Of a stretch of 64,000 nucleotides of DNA, positions 1-11,499 are shown one piece after another; the stretch's first letter is position 1; every line of letters starts with the position of its first letter. Under the pieces are notes generated by a model. That model ran no database searches, was not told the DNA's origin, and saw only the letters and a list, made by a program, of their open reading frames with translations. Position numbers and translations under genes: made by a program. The stretch is taken from NCBI GenBank assembly GCA_964034945.1, contig OZ035961.1, forward strand, positions 61,961,129 to 62,025,128, in the 5' to 3' direction. The DNA comes from Chrysopilus asiliformis (lineage: Eukaryota > Arthropoda > Insecta > Diptera > Rhagionidae).

Positions 1-236
1 TGGTTCGCGACAGGTAAACTATTGTCCGAATGTCACGTTCAGCTCTCCCGTTTTGTTCGAGCGTATATGCCACAGAAGTTTGGTGTCGAATTACCAAATT
101 TGAAAACAAGGTTTCCATTTCATTGTTTTTGAATTCGGGACCATTGTCTGAACGTACAGTTTTCACATCATACGCTGTTCCATTTTTCACTAAATTTACG
201 AATTTCCGGAAAAGTTTCGGCACTTTAGACTTTTCT
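1..236 (-). pseudogene. Copia integrase core, distal part (runs off left edge)
   Basis: Read on the minus strand this encodes the second half of a Ty1/copia integrase core: a segment with RSDNGPEF (second catalytic Asp) followed by LEQNGRAERD (catalytic Glu). The reading frame runs off the left edge, so the rest of integrase, reverse transcriptase and RNase H lie outside the window. It continues directly, across a piggyBac insertion at TTAA, from the segment at 1810-1905. The motifs match the Drosophila copia family closely. The fragment belongs to the same element as 8479-9022, 12861-13710 and the LTR at 13834-14512. Confidence 0.85.
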
Positions 237-240
237 TTAA

Positions 241-1805
241 CCCTTCGTCAGACACATACTTCGATAGTCATATTCGTAACACATGAGTCTAGCCAGACCC
301 ACTAACAATTTGTATGAAAAATGATGCAATTTCATGTATTTTCTGGTGGTGTTTCATGCAAAACGTAGAAGTTTTGTGGATAACTTACCCATATTCAGAG
401 CTGCAATGTCTTACCATAGATTAGCATTGACACGGTATATCCGTTTTGATGATGGGCGTACATGTTAGCATCGCCAAAAATTCGATAAAGCTGCCCCCAT
501 TCGTGACATATGGAATTTTTTGAATGAAAATCTCGTGAAAAACTATGATCCGCATGAAACTTTTGTGGTTGATGAACAATTATTTCCATATCGCGGCAAA
601 ACTAAATTTACCTAATACATTCCATCAAAACCAGCGAAGTATGGAACCAAAATTTGGTAGGCATATGATTCTAAAACAAAATATCCATTGCAAGGAAAAT
701 TATACACAGGTTGATAAGAAGGTGCAGAACGTGAAGTAAATCAAGGTAAAAATGTATTGCTACAACTGGCAAATCAGTACAGTAACAGCGGCCGCACCGT
801 TGTTGCTGATAATTTTTCACAACATTGGAAGGAACTAAGCGGCTTGCTAAAATTGGTCTCGCATTTGTTGGCACCATTCGATCCAATAAAAGATGTATCC
901 CTGCCGAAAGCATAGCTCTCGTCCTGTTTTATCATATTGTTTCGGCTTTCATGAAAATTTGGCTTCTTTTTGCGCTACGTGCCAAAAAAGAATAAGTGTG
1001 TAAACTTGGTCTCTACCGTACACTATATAAAGAATTGTGAAGGCGAAGCAAAAAAAACCCGAAGCTATTTTGTTTTATAATGCGAATAAAGTGAGTATTG
1101 ATTGTATGGATCAAATGCTTACCCATTTTACATCAAAACGACCAACTTTTGCTTTTTTTGCCATATTTTGGATGTTATTGCATTAGCTGCATTTTGCATT
1201 TACAAAGAAGTAGAAGGCACCAGAAGAATTGACGCTAGACGAAATTTCCTTTCGACGTTATCCAACACATTGGTTCTCCGAAATGTCGAAGAGCGAATGA
1301 ACAACATTCAAAAGGCGATTATGTTTGCTTTTGACCTGCCTTACACGGTCAATATTTTTGCTACAATATATTGAAGGGTATTCAAAATCGTGTGATTGGC
1401 TTCAATATTTTTGCTTCAATATAGTCCTTACACGATCAATATATTGAACATAATGAAAATATTGTTCAATATATTGAACGTGTAAGATGCCTATTAGTTG
1501 CGAGAGTAAATAAAAATCAACTGCAAGGTATAAGAATGTGTTTGAATACATGCCCAAAAACGAAATATTTACATACAAATGTACTCAAATGTATGGGGGT
1601 CTGGCCAGACTCATGTGTTACGAATACGATGTGTACACCATCATGTCCTTTCATTTATTCTTCTACAAAATCTTTCGTCCTGATCTTTTATATATAGATA
1701 GCTAAATATATTTTAGGAAGCTACCTCGATAGCTCAATTAGAAATAAATTTATATAAAAAATAAAATCGAAAAAGTCTGGCCAGACTCATGTGTCAGTCC
1801 GAGGG
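241..1805 (+). mobile_element. piggyBac-like transposon relic inside Copia integrase
   Basis: The element is bounded by TTAA duplications at 237-240 and 1806-1809, the hallmark of piggyBac. Its ends are imperfect inverted repeats: CCCTTCGTCAGACACAT on the left, and CCCTCGGACTGACACAT as the reverse complement of the right end. A subterminal motif, GTCTGGCCAGACTCATGTGT, appears near both ends (about 271-301 and 1591-1630) and again at 1771-1793. Copia integrase coding sequence resumes on both sides, so the insertion is younger than the Copia copy. The internal transposase is decayed. Confidence 0.88.
385..1375 (+). pseudogene. decayed piggyBac transposase
   Basis: Pieces of a piggyBac (DDE_Tnp_1_7) transposase are readable on the plus strand in shifting frames. 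They include a region with AAMSYHRLALTRYIRFDDGR, the first-Asp motif FVVDEQLFPYRGKTKF near 560-610, the second-Asp motif VVADNF near 805-825, and the third-Asp motif DCMDQML near 1098-1120. Several in-frame stops and frameshifts separate them, and the C-terminal cysteine-rich domain is not recognisable. No protein can be made. It lies between the TIRs of the element at 241-1805. Confidence 0.8.
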
Positions 1806-1809
1806 TTAA

Positions 1810-1905
1810 GAAAGAACACGTTTCTGTAACCCGAAAAGTCATCTTTAATTATCAAAAAATATTTAGAACCGCCAAAGGAAGATTCTTGCATCGGGCCACA
1901 CAAAT
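1810..1905 (-). pseudogene. Copia integrase core, first-Asp segment
   Basis: Minus-strand reading gives the start of a copia integrase core, with the first catalytic Asp in a DLCGPM motif followed by FGGSKYFLIIKDDFSGY. It joins in frame, across the piggyBac element, to 1-236. Upstream it joins the pre-integrase segment ending near 8479, where the LINE at 1918-8466 inserted. Only the insertions disrupt this stretch. Confidence 0.85.
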
Positions 1906-2121
1906 CGGTATGAATTATTTTATTTTATTTATTTATTTATTTTAATTAATGTTAGTTTACAAAAAACTATCAAGATTTTGTTTTTGAACACTGGCTGCAG
2001 GGCCTTCGGTTCGACATGATTTTTGTTTTGTTTTGTAGCCTTATAATAAGGTGTAATATCTATATTAGTAATTTCTAATTATAAAATACATTTTTTTAAT
2101 ATTTATATTATAGTGATTTCC

Positions 2122-5100
2122 TTAAATTTGATTAAAGTATTTTGTGTTTTTCAAAAAGTTAATTATTTTAATTGAATTTTCATAAGATGGTTCTGTGAGT
2201 AGTGATGAGAGAGATGTGTGTCCAATTTGTTTTTTTAATTGATCATATTTGCTGCATTCATCTAGTAGGTGGATTATTGTTAGTGGTGTGTTGCAATTGT
2301 CGCAAATAGGGCTGGCTTTCTCGGAATTTATTATATGTTGGTGTGTCAATTTTGTGTGTCCTAAACGAAGTCTAATAATTTTACAACATTCTTTCCTTGG
2401 CAATTTCGTGGGAAAATGAGGTGGGAGTAGGTTAGGATTGTAGGCATTGCAATAGTTATTGCTTGAATTCACTGTCTGTAGGTGTCTTGATTCCTGTATC
2501 TGTCTTTTTAGTTTGTGGTGGATATCATTGGGGGCAAATGTGTGCTGTTTGATAATTGGTGCATGTGTTGCTTCTTTTGCAATTTTATCAGCAAAAGTAT
2601 TACCTTTTATATCCGCGTGACCTGGGATCCACATGATTTTGATTTTATTTGGGTGGGCGCATAGGGTGTCCTTTATTTTTAGTATGGTAACCCATTGGTT
2701 TTTGTGGTTTGATATTGCATTAATCCCAGCAAGACTGTCAGAACATATGCAGTATTTACCTTTAGTTTTTGAGGCATAGTTTACTGCAAAGTTAATAGCT
2801 TCAACCTCGGCACAGAATACCGATGAATCATCAAATAGCGAGTGTGTACCAATAATTGATTGATCACCTTTAACAACGGCATATGCAATTTCATTCTTAT
2901 ATTTTGATCCGTCAGTGTATATGAAATTCCACTTTTGTTTAGTTAGGTCTTGGTATATGTTCTTAAATAGTGTGTTGTATGCTTTATTGTTCGTGTCCTC
3001 CTTTTTTAATTGACTTAGTGAGGTATCAATGTTTCTCCGATCAAATTTCCAAAAGGGGTGTTTTTTGCTGTATTTTTTTGAATCTCTCCATGAAATATTT
3101 AGATTTTCCGCGAGTGAGATGATTTTTGTGAGAGCAGATGGGATTTTTGGGCTTTTTTTTCTGTTTTTGATGTTGTGGTAATCTTTGGATATGGGGGAAT
3201 TGGAAGAATTTATTATTTTTAGGATGAGTTTGCCTGTGGATATTGTTATTAACTCTTCGATAGTGTATAGTCCGGATTCGATGATCATGTTCAGTATTGG
3301 TGTTGTTCTAAAAGCTCCCAGAGCACTCCGAATCGCTGCGTGGTAAGGACTTTTAATTGGTGTAATGGAGGTAGATGGGCAACGTCCAAATATTGGCAAT
3401 CCATAGTTTAATTTAGATACAATAATACTTTTGATTACATTTATAATTGAGTTGGTGTGAGCAAAACTTTTGAAGCTAGCTATACATTTGATTATGTTTA
3501 GTCTTTGAAATAAAGAGGCTCTTAATTTTATAATGTGATCTTTCCAATTAAATCTACTATTAAATATAATTCCTAAGATATTTAAGTGATTGACATTCGT
3601 GATATCTAATGAGTTTAAATTAATATTTTTTAGATCGCAATTGTGTTTTCTACATATATGCATGTGTTTGCATTTTGTTGGAGAGATTTTTGCTCCAGTT
3701 TTAGTGGACCAAACTTTTATATTTCGAATTATTTCGTCTATGTACTCTATTGTTTCGTGATATGATTTTGGTTTCAAAATTATGTAGAGATCATCAGCAT
3801 ACATTACAAAATATATTTTTTTGTCTTTTGATAATAGGTTACAAAGTTTGTTATAGGCAATTAGGAATAGTACACCTGAAAGGGGTGATCCTTGTGGAAT
3901 TCCGTTCACCGCTTTATATGTGTTTGATAAAGTGTTATTTACTTTTACGCAAAACCGCCGGTTTATGAGATAATTCGAGATATATTTTAAGATCTTTGGC
4001 CCTACCTTCCATTGTTTTAATTCTTCTATTATAGCGTGAGCACCAATCATATCAAACGCTTTCTCAAAATCTATTGCTATTATTGATAGGTGATTTTTGG
4101 TGGATAGAGAGTTTGCTACGTAGTGGTCTATGTGGATGAGGGTGTCTTGGGTACCTTTTCCAGTTTTGTATGCAGTTTGGTTACTATTGAATAGGTTTTT
4201 AGATTCGGCGTACCAGGCAATTCTGGTTGCTATTATTTTTTCCATTACTTTGCTTAGGCAAGGGAGTAACGAAATAGGTCTGTAGCTACTTATGTTGAGA
4301 TTATTTTTGCCAGGCTTTAGGATTGGAATTATGTTAGCGGTTTTCCACTGAGGAGGAATATGTCCTTTAGAGAAGATTAGATTATATAGGGATAGGAGTC
4401 GTGATTTGGCTTGAGATGATAGATTCTTAATCATTGGATATGAAATTCGGTCTTGTCCCGGCGTGCAGCCTTTTAAGTTAGTTAGTGCATGCTCTAGTTC
4501 AAGATAGGATATAGAAGATTCTATTGCTTTTGCAGAAGAGTGGATTTGAATAGGGGTTGAGTCAATAGTGTATTTGAGGGTGAGAAATTCTTGGCTGTGA
4601 TTGATGTCTGAATAATTATATGAGATCTGTTTGGCAAATTCATTACTTATTTGTTTGCAGTCAGAAATTATGTTATCTTCAAGAACAATTTTTTCGATAT
4701 TATGATTTTTGGAATTGCCTTTGAGTGCACGTATAGGGATTCTTGGATTTATTTGGTTTGTAAATCTTTGAAAGCTCTCCTTTTTTGCTTGTGTGGCGGT
4801 TCGCTTAAATAGTGCATTTGCTTTTTTGTATGCAATTAAGTTGGAAATGGATGGGTGCTTTTTGAAGTATTTCCATTTAGACTCTTTGTCAGTAATCAAC
4901 TGTTGTAGTTCTTTGTTCCACCAGCAATTGTGTTTTTTTTTTTTGGTGTATTGAAGGTTCTAGGTATTGAGTTGTTGGCGCAAGTAATTATTGTTTTAGT
5001 GATTCGGGCTGTTTCTTGGTTTATATTATTAAGTTTTTGGGTTTGTGAGAAGGTTTCATCTATTAAGGCAGTAAATTTATTCCAATTGGCATGAGTTAGG

Positions 5101-5692
5101 TTGAATTTTGGTCGACTTTTTGGAGTTGGTTGATAAGTTGCGTTTGATATGAGGGTTGTTTTACACAGCATAGACTTAAGTCGATATTGGTGAAGCTGTT
5201 AAAAGTGGATAAATGAGTAGGAGAGTTATCGTTAAGCAGAATTATATTAGAAGATAAGATTAGATTTTCTATTTCTTTTCCTTTACTGTTAGTATTTGAA
5301 CTCCCCCATAGGGGGCTCCATGCGTTGAAATCGCCGACTATTAGGAAAGGAGATTGTATTTGGTTAATTATCTGTTGCATTGATTGTGTTGAGATTGTTT
5401 CTTGTGGATGTAAGTAAATTGAGACGATGGATAAAGGAAAGTCAAGTTGGGCTTTTACACCCACTACAAGGTGTTGTGAAGTTATATTCAGATCTTGATA
5501 GGGAATGTTTTCTTTTATCAAAATGGCTATACCATTTTTTTTTGCTGTGTTACTTGGCAAGTTTTTAAAAATACCGGTATAGCCACGAGGTAGGTGTGGG
5601 TTATTTAAGTATGGGCAGTGTGTTTCTTGGAGTGCGATTATGTCTGGACTTTCTGAGTTGATTAATAAGTTTAGGTTAATATAGTTATTCAG
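2122..5692 (-). pseudogene. LINE ORF2: endonuclease, reverse transcriptase, RNase H
   Basis: The endonuclease portion (about 5170-5692) shows IIALQETHCP and VGDFNAWSPLWGS, typical of the APE-type domain. After DLSLC the region expected to hold the SDHxP motif is missing and the frame shifts near 5100-5170. A second shift lies in an A/T homopolymer near 4925-4945. From 4899 to 2122 a 925-codon open frame carries the RT, with NGIPQGSPLSGVLF and the catalytic FVMYADDLYI near residues 364-373. A C-terminal RNase H follows, with YTDGSKY, CAEVEAI, CSDSLAG and WIPGHADIKGN. RNase H after RT supports the I clade. The N terminus is interrupted by the element at 5693-6535; the frame continues on the far side of that element. 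Confidence 0.87.
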
Positions 5693-5901
5693 CCTTATTC
5701 CCCTAGCCGGCGGGACGTGTACGCCGCGTTTCCCGCAGAAAATTTGCATTCTACTAAACGCACTTGTCCCGGCGTGTGCCGTGGTGCTGAATACGTTTTA
5801 CTTTTGGTATCACGCTAAACGCACCCGCGAATATTTTGACATTTCCATATATTTATGTCCCGCGACAAAATTGTCGCCTGAAAGTGCAAGTTTCGACAAC
5901 A

Positions 5902-6164
5902 ATGTAAGTTTTATTTCTAAATTAAATACATTTTAATTAGCTTTTAATAATTTTTGAAGGGCAGGAAAAACTAACCAGGCGCAATATCGCCTTTTAATGG
6001 ATAAAATGCAACTCAATCCGGATGTTGCTAAAGGTTTCACCAAGCGACCTGCTGGTGAATTAAAGGAGTTTTGGATACAATTATCTGGCGAATTAAACGA
6101 GTTAGGACCACCAGATAAAGATATAACTTGTTGGAAATTTCTTTTAAAACTAAAACACACATAA
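5902..6164 (+). CDS. spliced 68-aa Myb/SANT (zeste-like) DNA-binding protein of the TIR element
   Basis: Exon 1 supplies only AT at 5902-5903. A 56-bp intron (5904-5959, GTAAGT...TTTTGAAG) follows, and exon 2 starts with G at 5960, completing the ATG, then runs 67 codons to TAA at 6162-6164. The product reads MAGKTNQAQYRLLMDK at its start, with later segments AKGFTKRP and LNELGPPDKDITCWK. This follows the helix pattern of the zeste-type Myb/SANT domain (FxxxNPxxAxGF...LWxxLxxxLNxLGPP...W). Usual domains continue about 15-20 residues past the last Trp, so this one is slightly short. The likely role is binding element ends or recruiting a transposase. The splice sites are inferred from consensus only. 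Confidence 0.65.
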
Positions 6165-6191
6165 TACAGAAACTCATGTTAAATAAAAAAT

Positions 6192-6374
6192 TTAAAACTT
6201 TTTTTGAACTTGCTCGTCATCAGACATCTCCATTAAATCAGTGGCGTTTCTAATTAATTTTCGCATTTCCTTTCCACTCCTATCGGAACTTTCATTTTCT
6301 GCACCAAGATAAACCATAATAGAATCCATTTTTACGGGAGATTTAAATTTAAGTTTCAGTATTTCGAATCTCAT
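6192..6374 (-). CDS. hypothetical 60-aa protein of the TIR element
   Basis: A short open frame convergent with the Myb/SANT gene, starting close to the right TIR. The product has a basic N-terminal stretch (KLKFKSPVK) and an acidic C-terminal part (LMEMSDDEQ). No family is recognised. Its place, reading inward from the opposite TIR, would suit the remaining ends of a deleted transposase gene, but nothing in the residues proves this. It could also be non-coding. Confidence 0.25.
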   Translation of the reverse strand: MRFEILKLKFKSPVKMDSIMVYLGAENESSDRSGKEMRKLIRNATDLMEMSDDEQVQKKF

Positions 6375-6551
6375 AAAAAATATTTGAACGTATACATCAA
6401 ATCAGCTAATTGTCAAAAAATTCAGCGCGGGGCTGAATAAAACTGCGTTTCTACGTCTACTAGAATAACAAAATTTCATTCGATCGAGAAAAAATTTGCG
6501 TGGCGTTACACGTCCCGCCGGCTAGGGGAATAAGGCCGATTATAATAACCT

Positions 6552-7755
6552 TTAAGATTCCATTGTAAAATCTTCTTCATTTTGGGGGTTAGTTTGGGGT
6601 GTGTTGATAGCTTGTATATTTTTTAAATTGGTTTGGTTGTTTTGTTGTGAGATATTTTGATGAGAGTTGGTGGGTTTATTTATTGAATGATCTGTTTTTT
6701 CATTGTTTACTGGGTTTGGATGGGTATTTATTGTTTTAGTTGCAGGCAATTTTGCTGTGGGGTTGTTTTCTGATTGGTTTGGTATTTCGTTTGATTTGTT
6801 GAGTTCTATTGGAGTCGAGTGATTGCTTAATCTTTTGTTGCGAGCAATTATTGCAGTTTCAAGAGATTCTACAATAGGAGTAGTGTTGAATTCGTTATAA
6901 CTCGGGTTGTTTTTTATATAATCGATAGTTTGATGGTATGACCATTTGTTAGTGATTTTGATTTCGTTTATTCTTTGTTTTTTTAAAAGAGAGGGGCATT
7001 CTTTGTGCAATGCATTGTGGGGATCCTTGCAATTGATACACTGAATTTTAGAACATGGTTGAGGATTGTGAGTGGGAGAAGAGCAAACTTCGCAGAGTTC
7101 TACGCTACGACAATTTTTCTTGGTGTGACCGAATTTAAAGCAATTTTTGCATTGTAATGGTTTGGGAATGTATTGCTTAACCTCTACATTCACGAATCCT
7201 ATTTTAATTTCTTTTGGGATTTTGAACGCTCTAAATGATAGAATGTGTAATCCTGTGTTTACAGTTTTTCCATCTATAAATTTAGTTATTTTTTGGCATG
7301 CAGTGACGTTTTGGTCGTTAAGACCTTGCACAATTTCACTTTCTTGTAGATTTCTTAATAGGTGTGAATATACTATACCTTTGCTTGTATTAAGGGTTGG
7401 GTGGAGAGTCACTTCGATTTCACATAAATTTGCTAATTGTTCTACTTTTAGGAAGCGAGTTGCTTGAAGTTGATTTTTAGTTAAGATCAGAATGTCTCCT
7501 TCTTTCGTGAAAGAGATATTCTTTGCATCTTGTGAGATTCCTTCCAAAGCTTTTGCTAATAAGAATATATTGTAGTTTTGAAGTGTTTTATTGGGGTCTT
7601 TGCTTTTAATGAGGATAAATTTGGGGCAATCTTTGTGGACTGATGTTATTGGTTGGGTATCATTTTTTTGTAAAGATGGGAATAGGGAGAAATTATTAAG
7701 GTCTAAATTGTGCCTGTTGTTTGTTTTTTTTTGGCAGGTGGACTGTTTTGATCAT
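6552..7755 (-). pseudogene. LINE ORF1: RRM-like fold plus three zinc knuckles
   Basis: Starts at ATG 7755 on the minus strand. One frameshift in an A run near 7725 breaks the first dozen codons from the rest; from there the frame is open to 6552. The middle part (KFILIKSKDPN to LEVEQL-like segments) resembles the RNA-binding fold of I/jockey ORF1 proteins. Three CCHC knuckles follow: CKNCFKFGHTKKNC, CEVCSSPTHNPQPC and CINCKDPHNALHKEC. The C-terminal tail is rich in Asn, Gln and Thr. ORF1 ends immediately upstream of the ORF2 start, as in I elements. The product would coat LINE RNA. Confidence 0.82.
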
Positions 7756-7844
7756 GGTTGTTAGATCCTAGAATTTGGTAATAGTTTCGGCGGCCGGAGC
7801 CGCCTGAGTTTTCACCCAATTTTAACACACACTAATAAATTATT

Positions 7845-8330
7845 GAGGGTATTCACAATCCTCGTCGGTATTCGGTATTTTCGGTAATATTAAAAGACTG
7901 AAAATATTCTGCTGTGAACATCCCACAGCACAGATTTGAGAACAGCGCTTTTATTTGATACGTGACCAAATCATGAACTGCGAATTTGATTGTAAAATAT
8001 GTCACATACCTTTAAATCCATGTTTGATGTATTCTTTTGAATTTCTATTGTGGGAACGGCTATCAAAATTGAAAAAAATTGCAGTCCGATGAGATAACCA
8101 GCGAGAAAATTTGACAACTAAAAACATTACTAGCGCCACTCGCGGTTGATTCTTGATACCGAATACCGAGGCTGAAAAACACGACTCAAGGCATGTCTAC
8201 AATTACCGAATCCGGTAATTCATTTTTACATGAACCAAGTTACCGTCTCGGTAAAAATCTGTTAAATTTGACTGAATTACCGAGCGGTAAATTTACCCGC
8301 ATTTTAAAAGAGGACTGTGAATTCCCTCAT
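7845..8330. repeat. MITE in the LINE 5' region
   Basis: 486 bp with inverted ends GAGGGTATTCACAATCCTC (left) and GAGGGAATTCACAGTCCTC (right, reverse complement), 17 of 19 matching. Interior subterminal motifs built on GGTAATTC/ACCGA recur on both sides. The flanks share ATT, so a 3-bp duplication is possible but weak. No coding sequence. It lies between the LINE 5' end and ORF1. Confidence 0.6.
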
Positions 8331-8478
8331 TCTAGAGAGCCTTTTGTTTGTGCAAAACTATATCACTAAAACTACACTGGAAAGTATTACTGTGAATTAG
8401 AATTGGATTAGATTACTAGAGCAAGCACTAAATGGACCTATCTCAACGAGTGATTGATTGGTACTGCGGTATTAATTA

Positions 8479-9022
8479 GTTCACCGCAAACTTTAGCTCG
8501 TGACTCACTTTCCGAAAATGGTAACCGGTTTTGTTTTCCTACTGCGCACGCGTCACAAAAGAAGTTTTTATTGTCCGAAAACGCGATTTGTCTGTCCTTT
8601 AAAATTTTCCGAACATGCGCGATATTTTGATGGCTAAAACGCTCATGCCATATCTCGATATTCTCACACTTTGTTGCAGCATTCGCCGTAGCTGACTTAG
8701 AAACACCGGTTTGAACTTTGAATAGCATTCGATACAATCTCCGTTCGCGTACTCCCACTGCTACAATGGGTCCTTTCTTTTGTATTTCACACTTTTCGCT
8801 AGTTGAAATTAGCTCATAACCTTTATCTAACGAACTTCCCGAGGAAAATAAATTTACCTTTATTTCGGGGACGAAATATACATCTGCCAAATGCATGTCA
8901 TTCCAAATGTCACCATTAAACACTGACACATTTACATCACCCTTCCCGCGCGCGTAAATTTTATTCCCGTCTCCTACTACCACTGTCATAGGTTCTTCAA
9001 ATTCGACGAAATTTATCAACCA
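8479..9022 (-). pseudogene. Copia protease end, GAG-pre-integrase and integrase zinc finger
   Basis: Minus-strand frame continuing from the protease active-site piece at 12861-12940, beyond the Helitron. It contains VVVGDGNKIYARGKGDV (typical of copia after the DSGA active site) and the GAG-pre-integrase stretch IWHERFSHQNIAHVRK, then CDACAVGKQNRLPF. The His-His and Cys-Cys residues form the integrase zinc finger. The open frame ends a few codons into the LINE inserted at 8466. No internal stop is seen. Confidence 0.86.
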
Positions 9023-9149
9023 CTAGCTTGAAAGAACCCGGCGTTGCCCGGGTAGTAATAAATTTTTGAATATGTAAAAATCCTTTTTTTTTCAAAAGTA
9101 TTTTGATGTATAGAAAAATTATGCAGTAATTATATTTCAAATATTTTTT

Positions 9150-9288
9150 TATACCCGTATGGTGAAACCAAAGGGTATATTAACTTTGCCTTACTGTTTG
9201 TAACGCCAAGATCCCGTCATCACACATAAAAATGAATTACACCAGTGTGTTTAGAATGATAAAAATAATTAATTTCTGCATGTCCGTC

Positions 9289-9319
<31 letters not shown>

Positions 9320-9600
9320 CTGTGGCGAGGATTGCGGGCGCACGGATTGAACTAGAGACTTGATTTTTTGCGCAGATCCGTTTTTCGTAAAATGCGAGGC
9401 TAAGTTCGTTAATGGGCAAAAATGGACCATTAGGGGTGGTACCCCCCATACGAACGAAAACGGTTTTTGTGAATATCTCGAAAACGGTGCATCTTATCAA
9501 AAAAGTCTAAGAACAAAAGTTATTTAGGATATAATTCTACATAAAACTTCCATACATCAAAATCCGATTGGAATAAATTTTAAAAAATCTTAGGAATAAA
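9150..9600 (-). repeat. DINE-1-like Helentron repeat, truncated copy
   Basis: First copy in the window of a family of about 540 bp. One end carries TATACCCGTATGGTGAAACC followed by AAAGGGTATA, a short palindrome; the middle has a GTCC/GTCT microsatellite; the far end has AATTGCCAATCTGGCAATT followed by CATAAC in complete copies. This matches the layout of Drosophila DINE-1/INE-1. Here the far end is missing. Apparent short reading frames across it are repeat sequence, not genes. Confidence 0.75.
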
Positions 9601-9654
9601 TTTTAAAAAAGCTTCTGTTTCGTTTTAACGCTAAAAAATTCTGCGTGAATTTGC

Positions 9655-9856
9655 AATTTTGCATTATATATGGCATTGTCCCCGCAGTAATTTTCTTGGA
9701 AAAGCCATCAAGGAAATCTGCAAGAAAACTACCGTTGACAGAATCAAGCCGCTTTTCGCGCCAAACATCCGCGACCAGTTAATACGGTGTTTTTACCATT
9801 CGAATAAGTCAACGGAATTATTCAAAGCCAACGATTATTCATCAGCAGAAGAATGA
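9655..9856 (+). pseudogene. LINE ORF2 C-terminal tail fragment
   Basis: A frame with HYIWHCPRSNFLGKAIKE and then LFKAN before a stop at 9856. The HCP-type motif close to the end followed by a short tail resembles the C terminus of R1/jockey/I-type ORF2 proteins. The following sequence to about 10700 (poly-T and pyrimidine-rich tracts, no frame) may be its 3' UTR. It sits inside the Helitron. The family call is tentative. Confidence 0.4.
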
Positions 9857-10786
9857 TGCTCCACGGAAAATCGATCGAGTCGGCAGTTTAGTTTTTTTTT
9901 GTTCCTTATTTTAGTCATCATCGATTAACGTTTTTTTTTTGAAGTAATAGAATAATTATTTGGAAATTTAATTTAATTGAACTCATTCTCCTATTATGAT
10001 TTAGATATTGTGTAAATGATACACCACTTTTTATGATTTTTTTTAGATTTTTTTTATGCGCAATTTTTATTATCGTCGATATAGAGTCTCTGGGCCCAAA
10101 GATTTTATCCCTAGTGGTAGTATAATTCCATATGTGGGTAAAATTTTAAACAACCACTAAATATTATAAATTCTGTGTGGTAAACATTTTTGTGGAGAAT
10201 TTCGTTTTTTTTTTGTTATTTATTTATTTATTTTCCTCATAGTTATGTTCGATGCTTATTTATTTAATTATTAATATTAGAATTTAGATAGTTATGTATG
10301 CAATTTTGCGAATTTTTGATCCAGTAGGATGGTTGTATAAGTGAATTCAAACAGAATTAAATATTTTTTTATATGAGTTTTGAAATGAATTTTTGCATTA
10401 TCTTCATGTTTGTGTGAGCGTGTTTTGAATTAGGACAGGTGTGAAACCCGGAGACAACGGAAGAAAAGGTAAGCGTCGTGACTGCTCCGCCTTGTCCCGC
10501 GATTATTAAAGGTTTTCCTTCCCCTTCCCCTTTCCCTGTAGTAGAGTGAGAAGATGAGCTATGGTCCTTTTTGGTTTATATTTGGCACGAATCATTTGTA
10601 GCAGAGAGTGGTGATAGGAAGGTTGGCAAGAACCGACCCCGTCCGACGAGCTAAGCCCCTGAACTTCCAGCGTGCCACCCTGCCTCCCCTTCCATCAAAA
10701 CAACGTTATAAAGATCATCTCGTCACTCTGTATGTTACAAATTGGCGAGATGTATGTTACAAATATGTTACTGTATGTTACAAATC

Positions 10787-10888
10787 AAAGTGGAATTTTG
10801 GTACAACTGTGCGAATTTTGATACGAATATCACCATACGGGTTTTCAATAATTGCCAGATTGGCAATTATAGCTTTTGTTATGTTTTT
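10787..10888 (-). repeat. DINE fragment (distal end only)
   Basis: About 100 bp matching the distal end of the DINE family, including CACCATACGGGTTTTC, the AATTGCC...GGCAATT palindrome and the terminal GTTATG. Confidence 0.7.
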
Positions 10889-11499
10889 TTCATATTTTTT
10901 TTGGTTTGACGTACTGTTTTCAAGAAAATTGCAAATATTTTTTCCATCTGCTTGGGAGAAAGGAAATAGAGCGAATTCCCTTATCGCCTAATACTTAAGA
11001 TTTTTGCATTTATGTTGTAACATATGTTGACCATTCATAAAATAGTTTCAGAGATGGCTGAGGAGGGGATTGGTCGAAAATTTACCATGACAAAAATCGT
11101 ATAAAAATCCGTTCTGTAGTTTAGTAGATAGCAGGAGAGGGGGCTTGCACCATGTAGAGCGGAGTAGTTTGAGTGGATAAAATTTTTTTTTATGATTGAC
11201 ATGCGCAACACTGAAAACCGTATTCAAATCCCTTCAGTGGTTCAGAAGATAACAGGCGAGTGGGTGAAAGGGGAGCCGATACGGCGACCACACCTAACTA
11301 TAAACCGTAGTCATACTACATAGTCTATGTTGGTGCAGTAGTTCTTGAGTTTATACGTTACTCCATCTCACAAATCAAAAAAAAATTATAACTCTATCTG
11401 ACAAATAAAAAAAAACGCTTTCACACCCCAATAAGTTTGTTCCTGCACTCCAGATTGGGGACCTCCAGACGATATGAGAATCATATTGAAGTATATTAG

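Larger units (their letters stand above)
5693..6535. mobile_element. small TIR DNA element (PIF/Harbinger-like) inside LINE ORF2
   Basis: 843 bp bounded by near-perfect inverted repeats of about 36 bp beginning CCTTATTCCCCTAGCCGGCG. It splits the first codons of LINE ORF2, and the ORF2 frame reads straight through if the whole unit is removed. No target-site duplication is visible (flanks TTCAG and CCGAT). It contains a short spliced gene for a Myb/SANT (zeste-type) protein on the plus strand and a convergent 60-codon frame on the minus strand. Myb/SANT partners are known in PIF/Harbinger transposons, so this is probably a deletion derivative of that superfamily; the DDE transposase is absent. 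The superfamily call is inferred. Confidence 0.7.
1918..8466 (-). mobile_element. I-clade LINE (non-LTR retrotransposon), 5'-complete, nested in Copia
   Basis: A non-LTR element on the minus strand with ORF1 (zinc knuckles) and ORF2 (endonuclease, RT, RNase H). That set is typical of the I clade. It is flanked by a 12-bp duplication with one mismatch (CGGTATGAATTA at 1906-1917, CGGTATTAATTA at 8467-8478). The minus-strand 5' end begins CAGTACCAATCAATCACTCG, and the 3' end is an A/T-rich AATA-type tail at 1918-1945 without long poly(A). Subtracting the two nested elements (5693-6535 and 7845-8330) leaves about 5.2 kb, close to the size of Drosophila I elements. Frameshifts and an endonuclease deletion make it inactive. 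Confidence 0.87.

Noticed and set aside
3750..3968. Plus-strand frame inside LINE ORF2 (also similar at 5380-5568, 7147-7467, 30836-31039, 59412-59603)
   Set aside because: Opposite-strand shadows of clearly coding RT, ORF1 or pol sequence.
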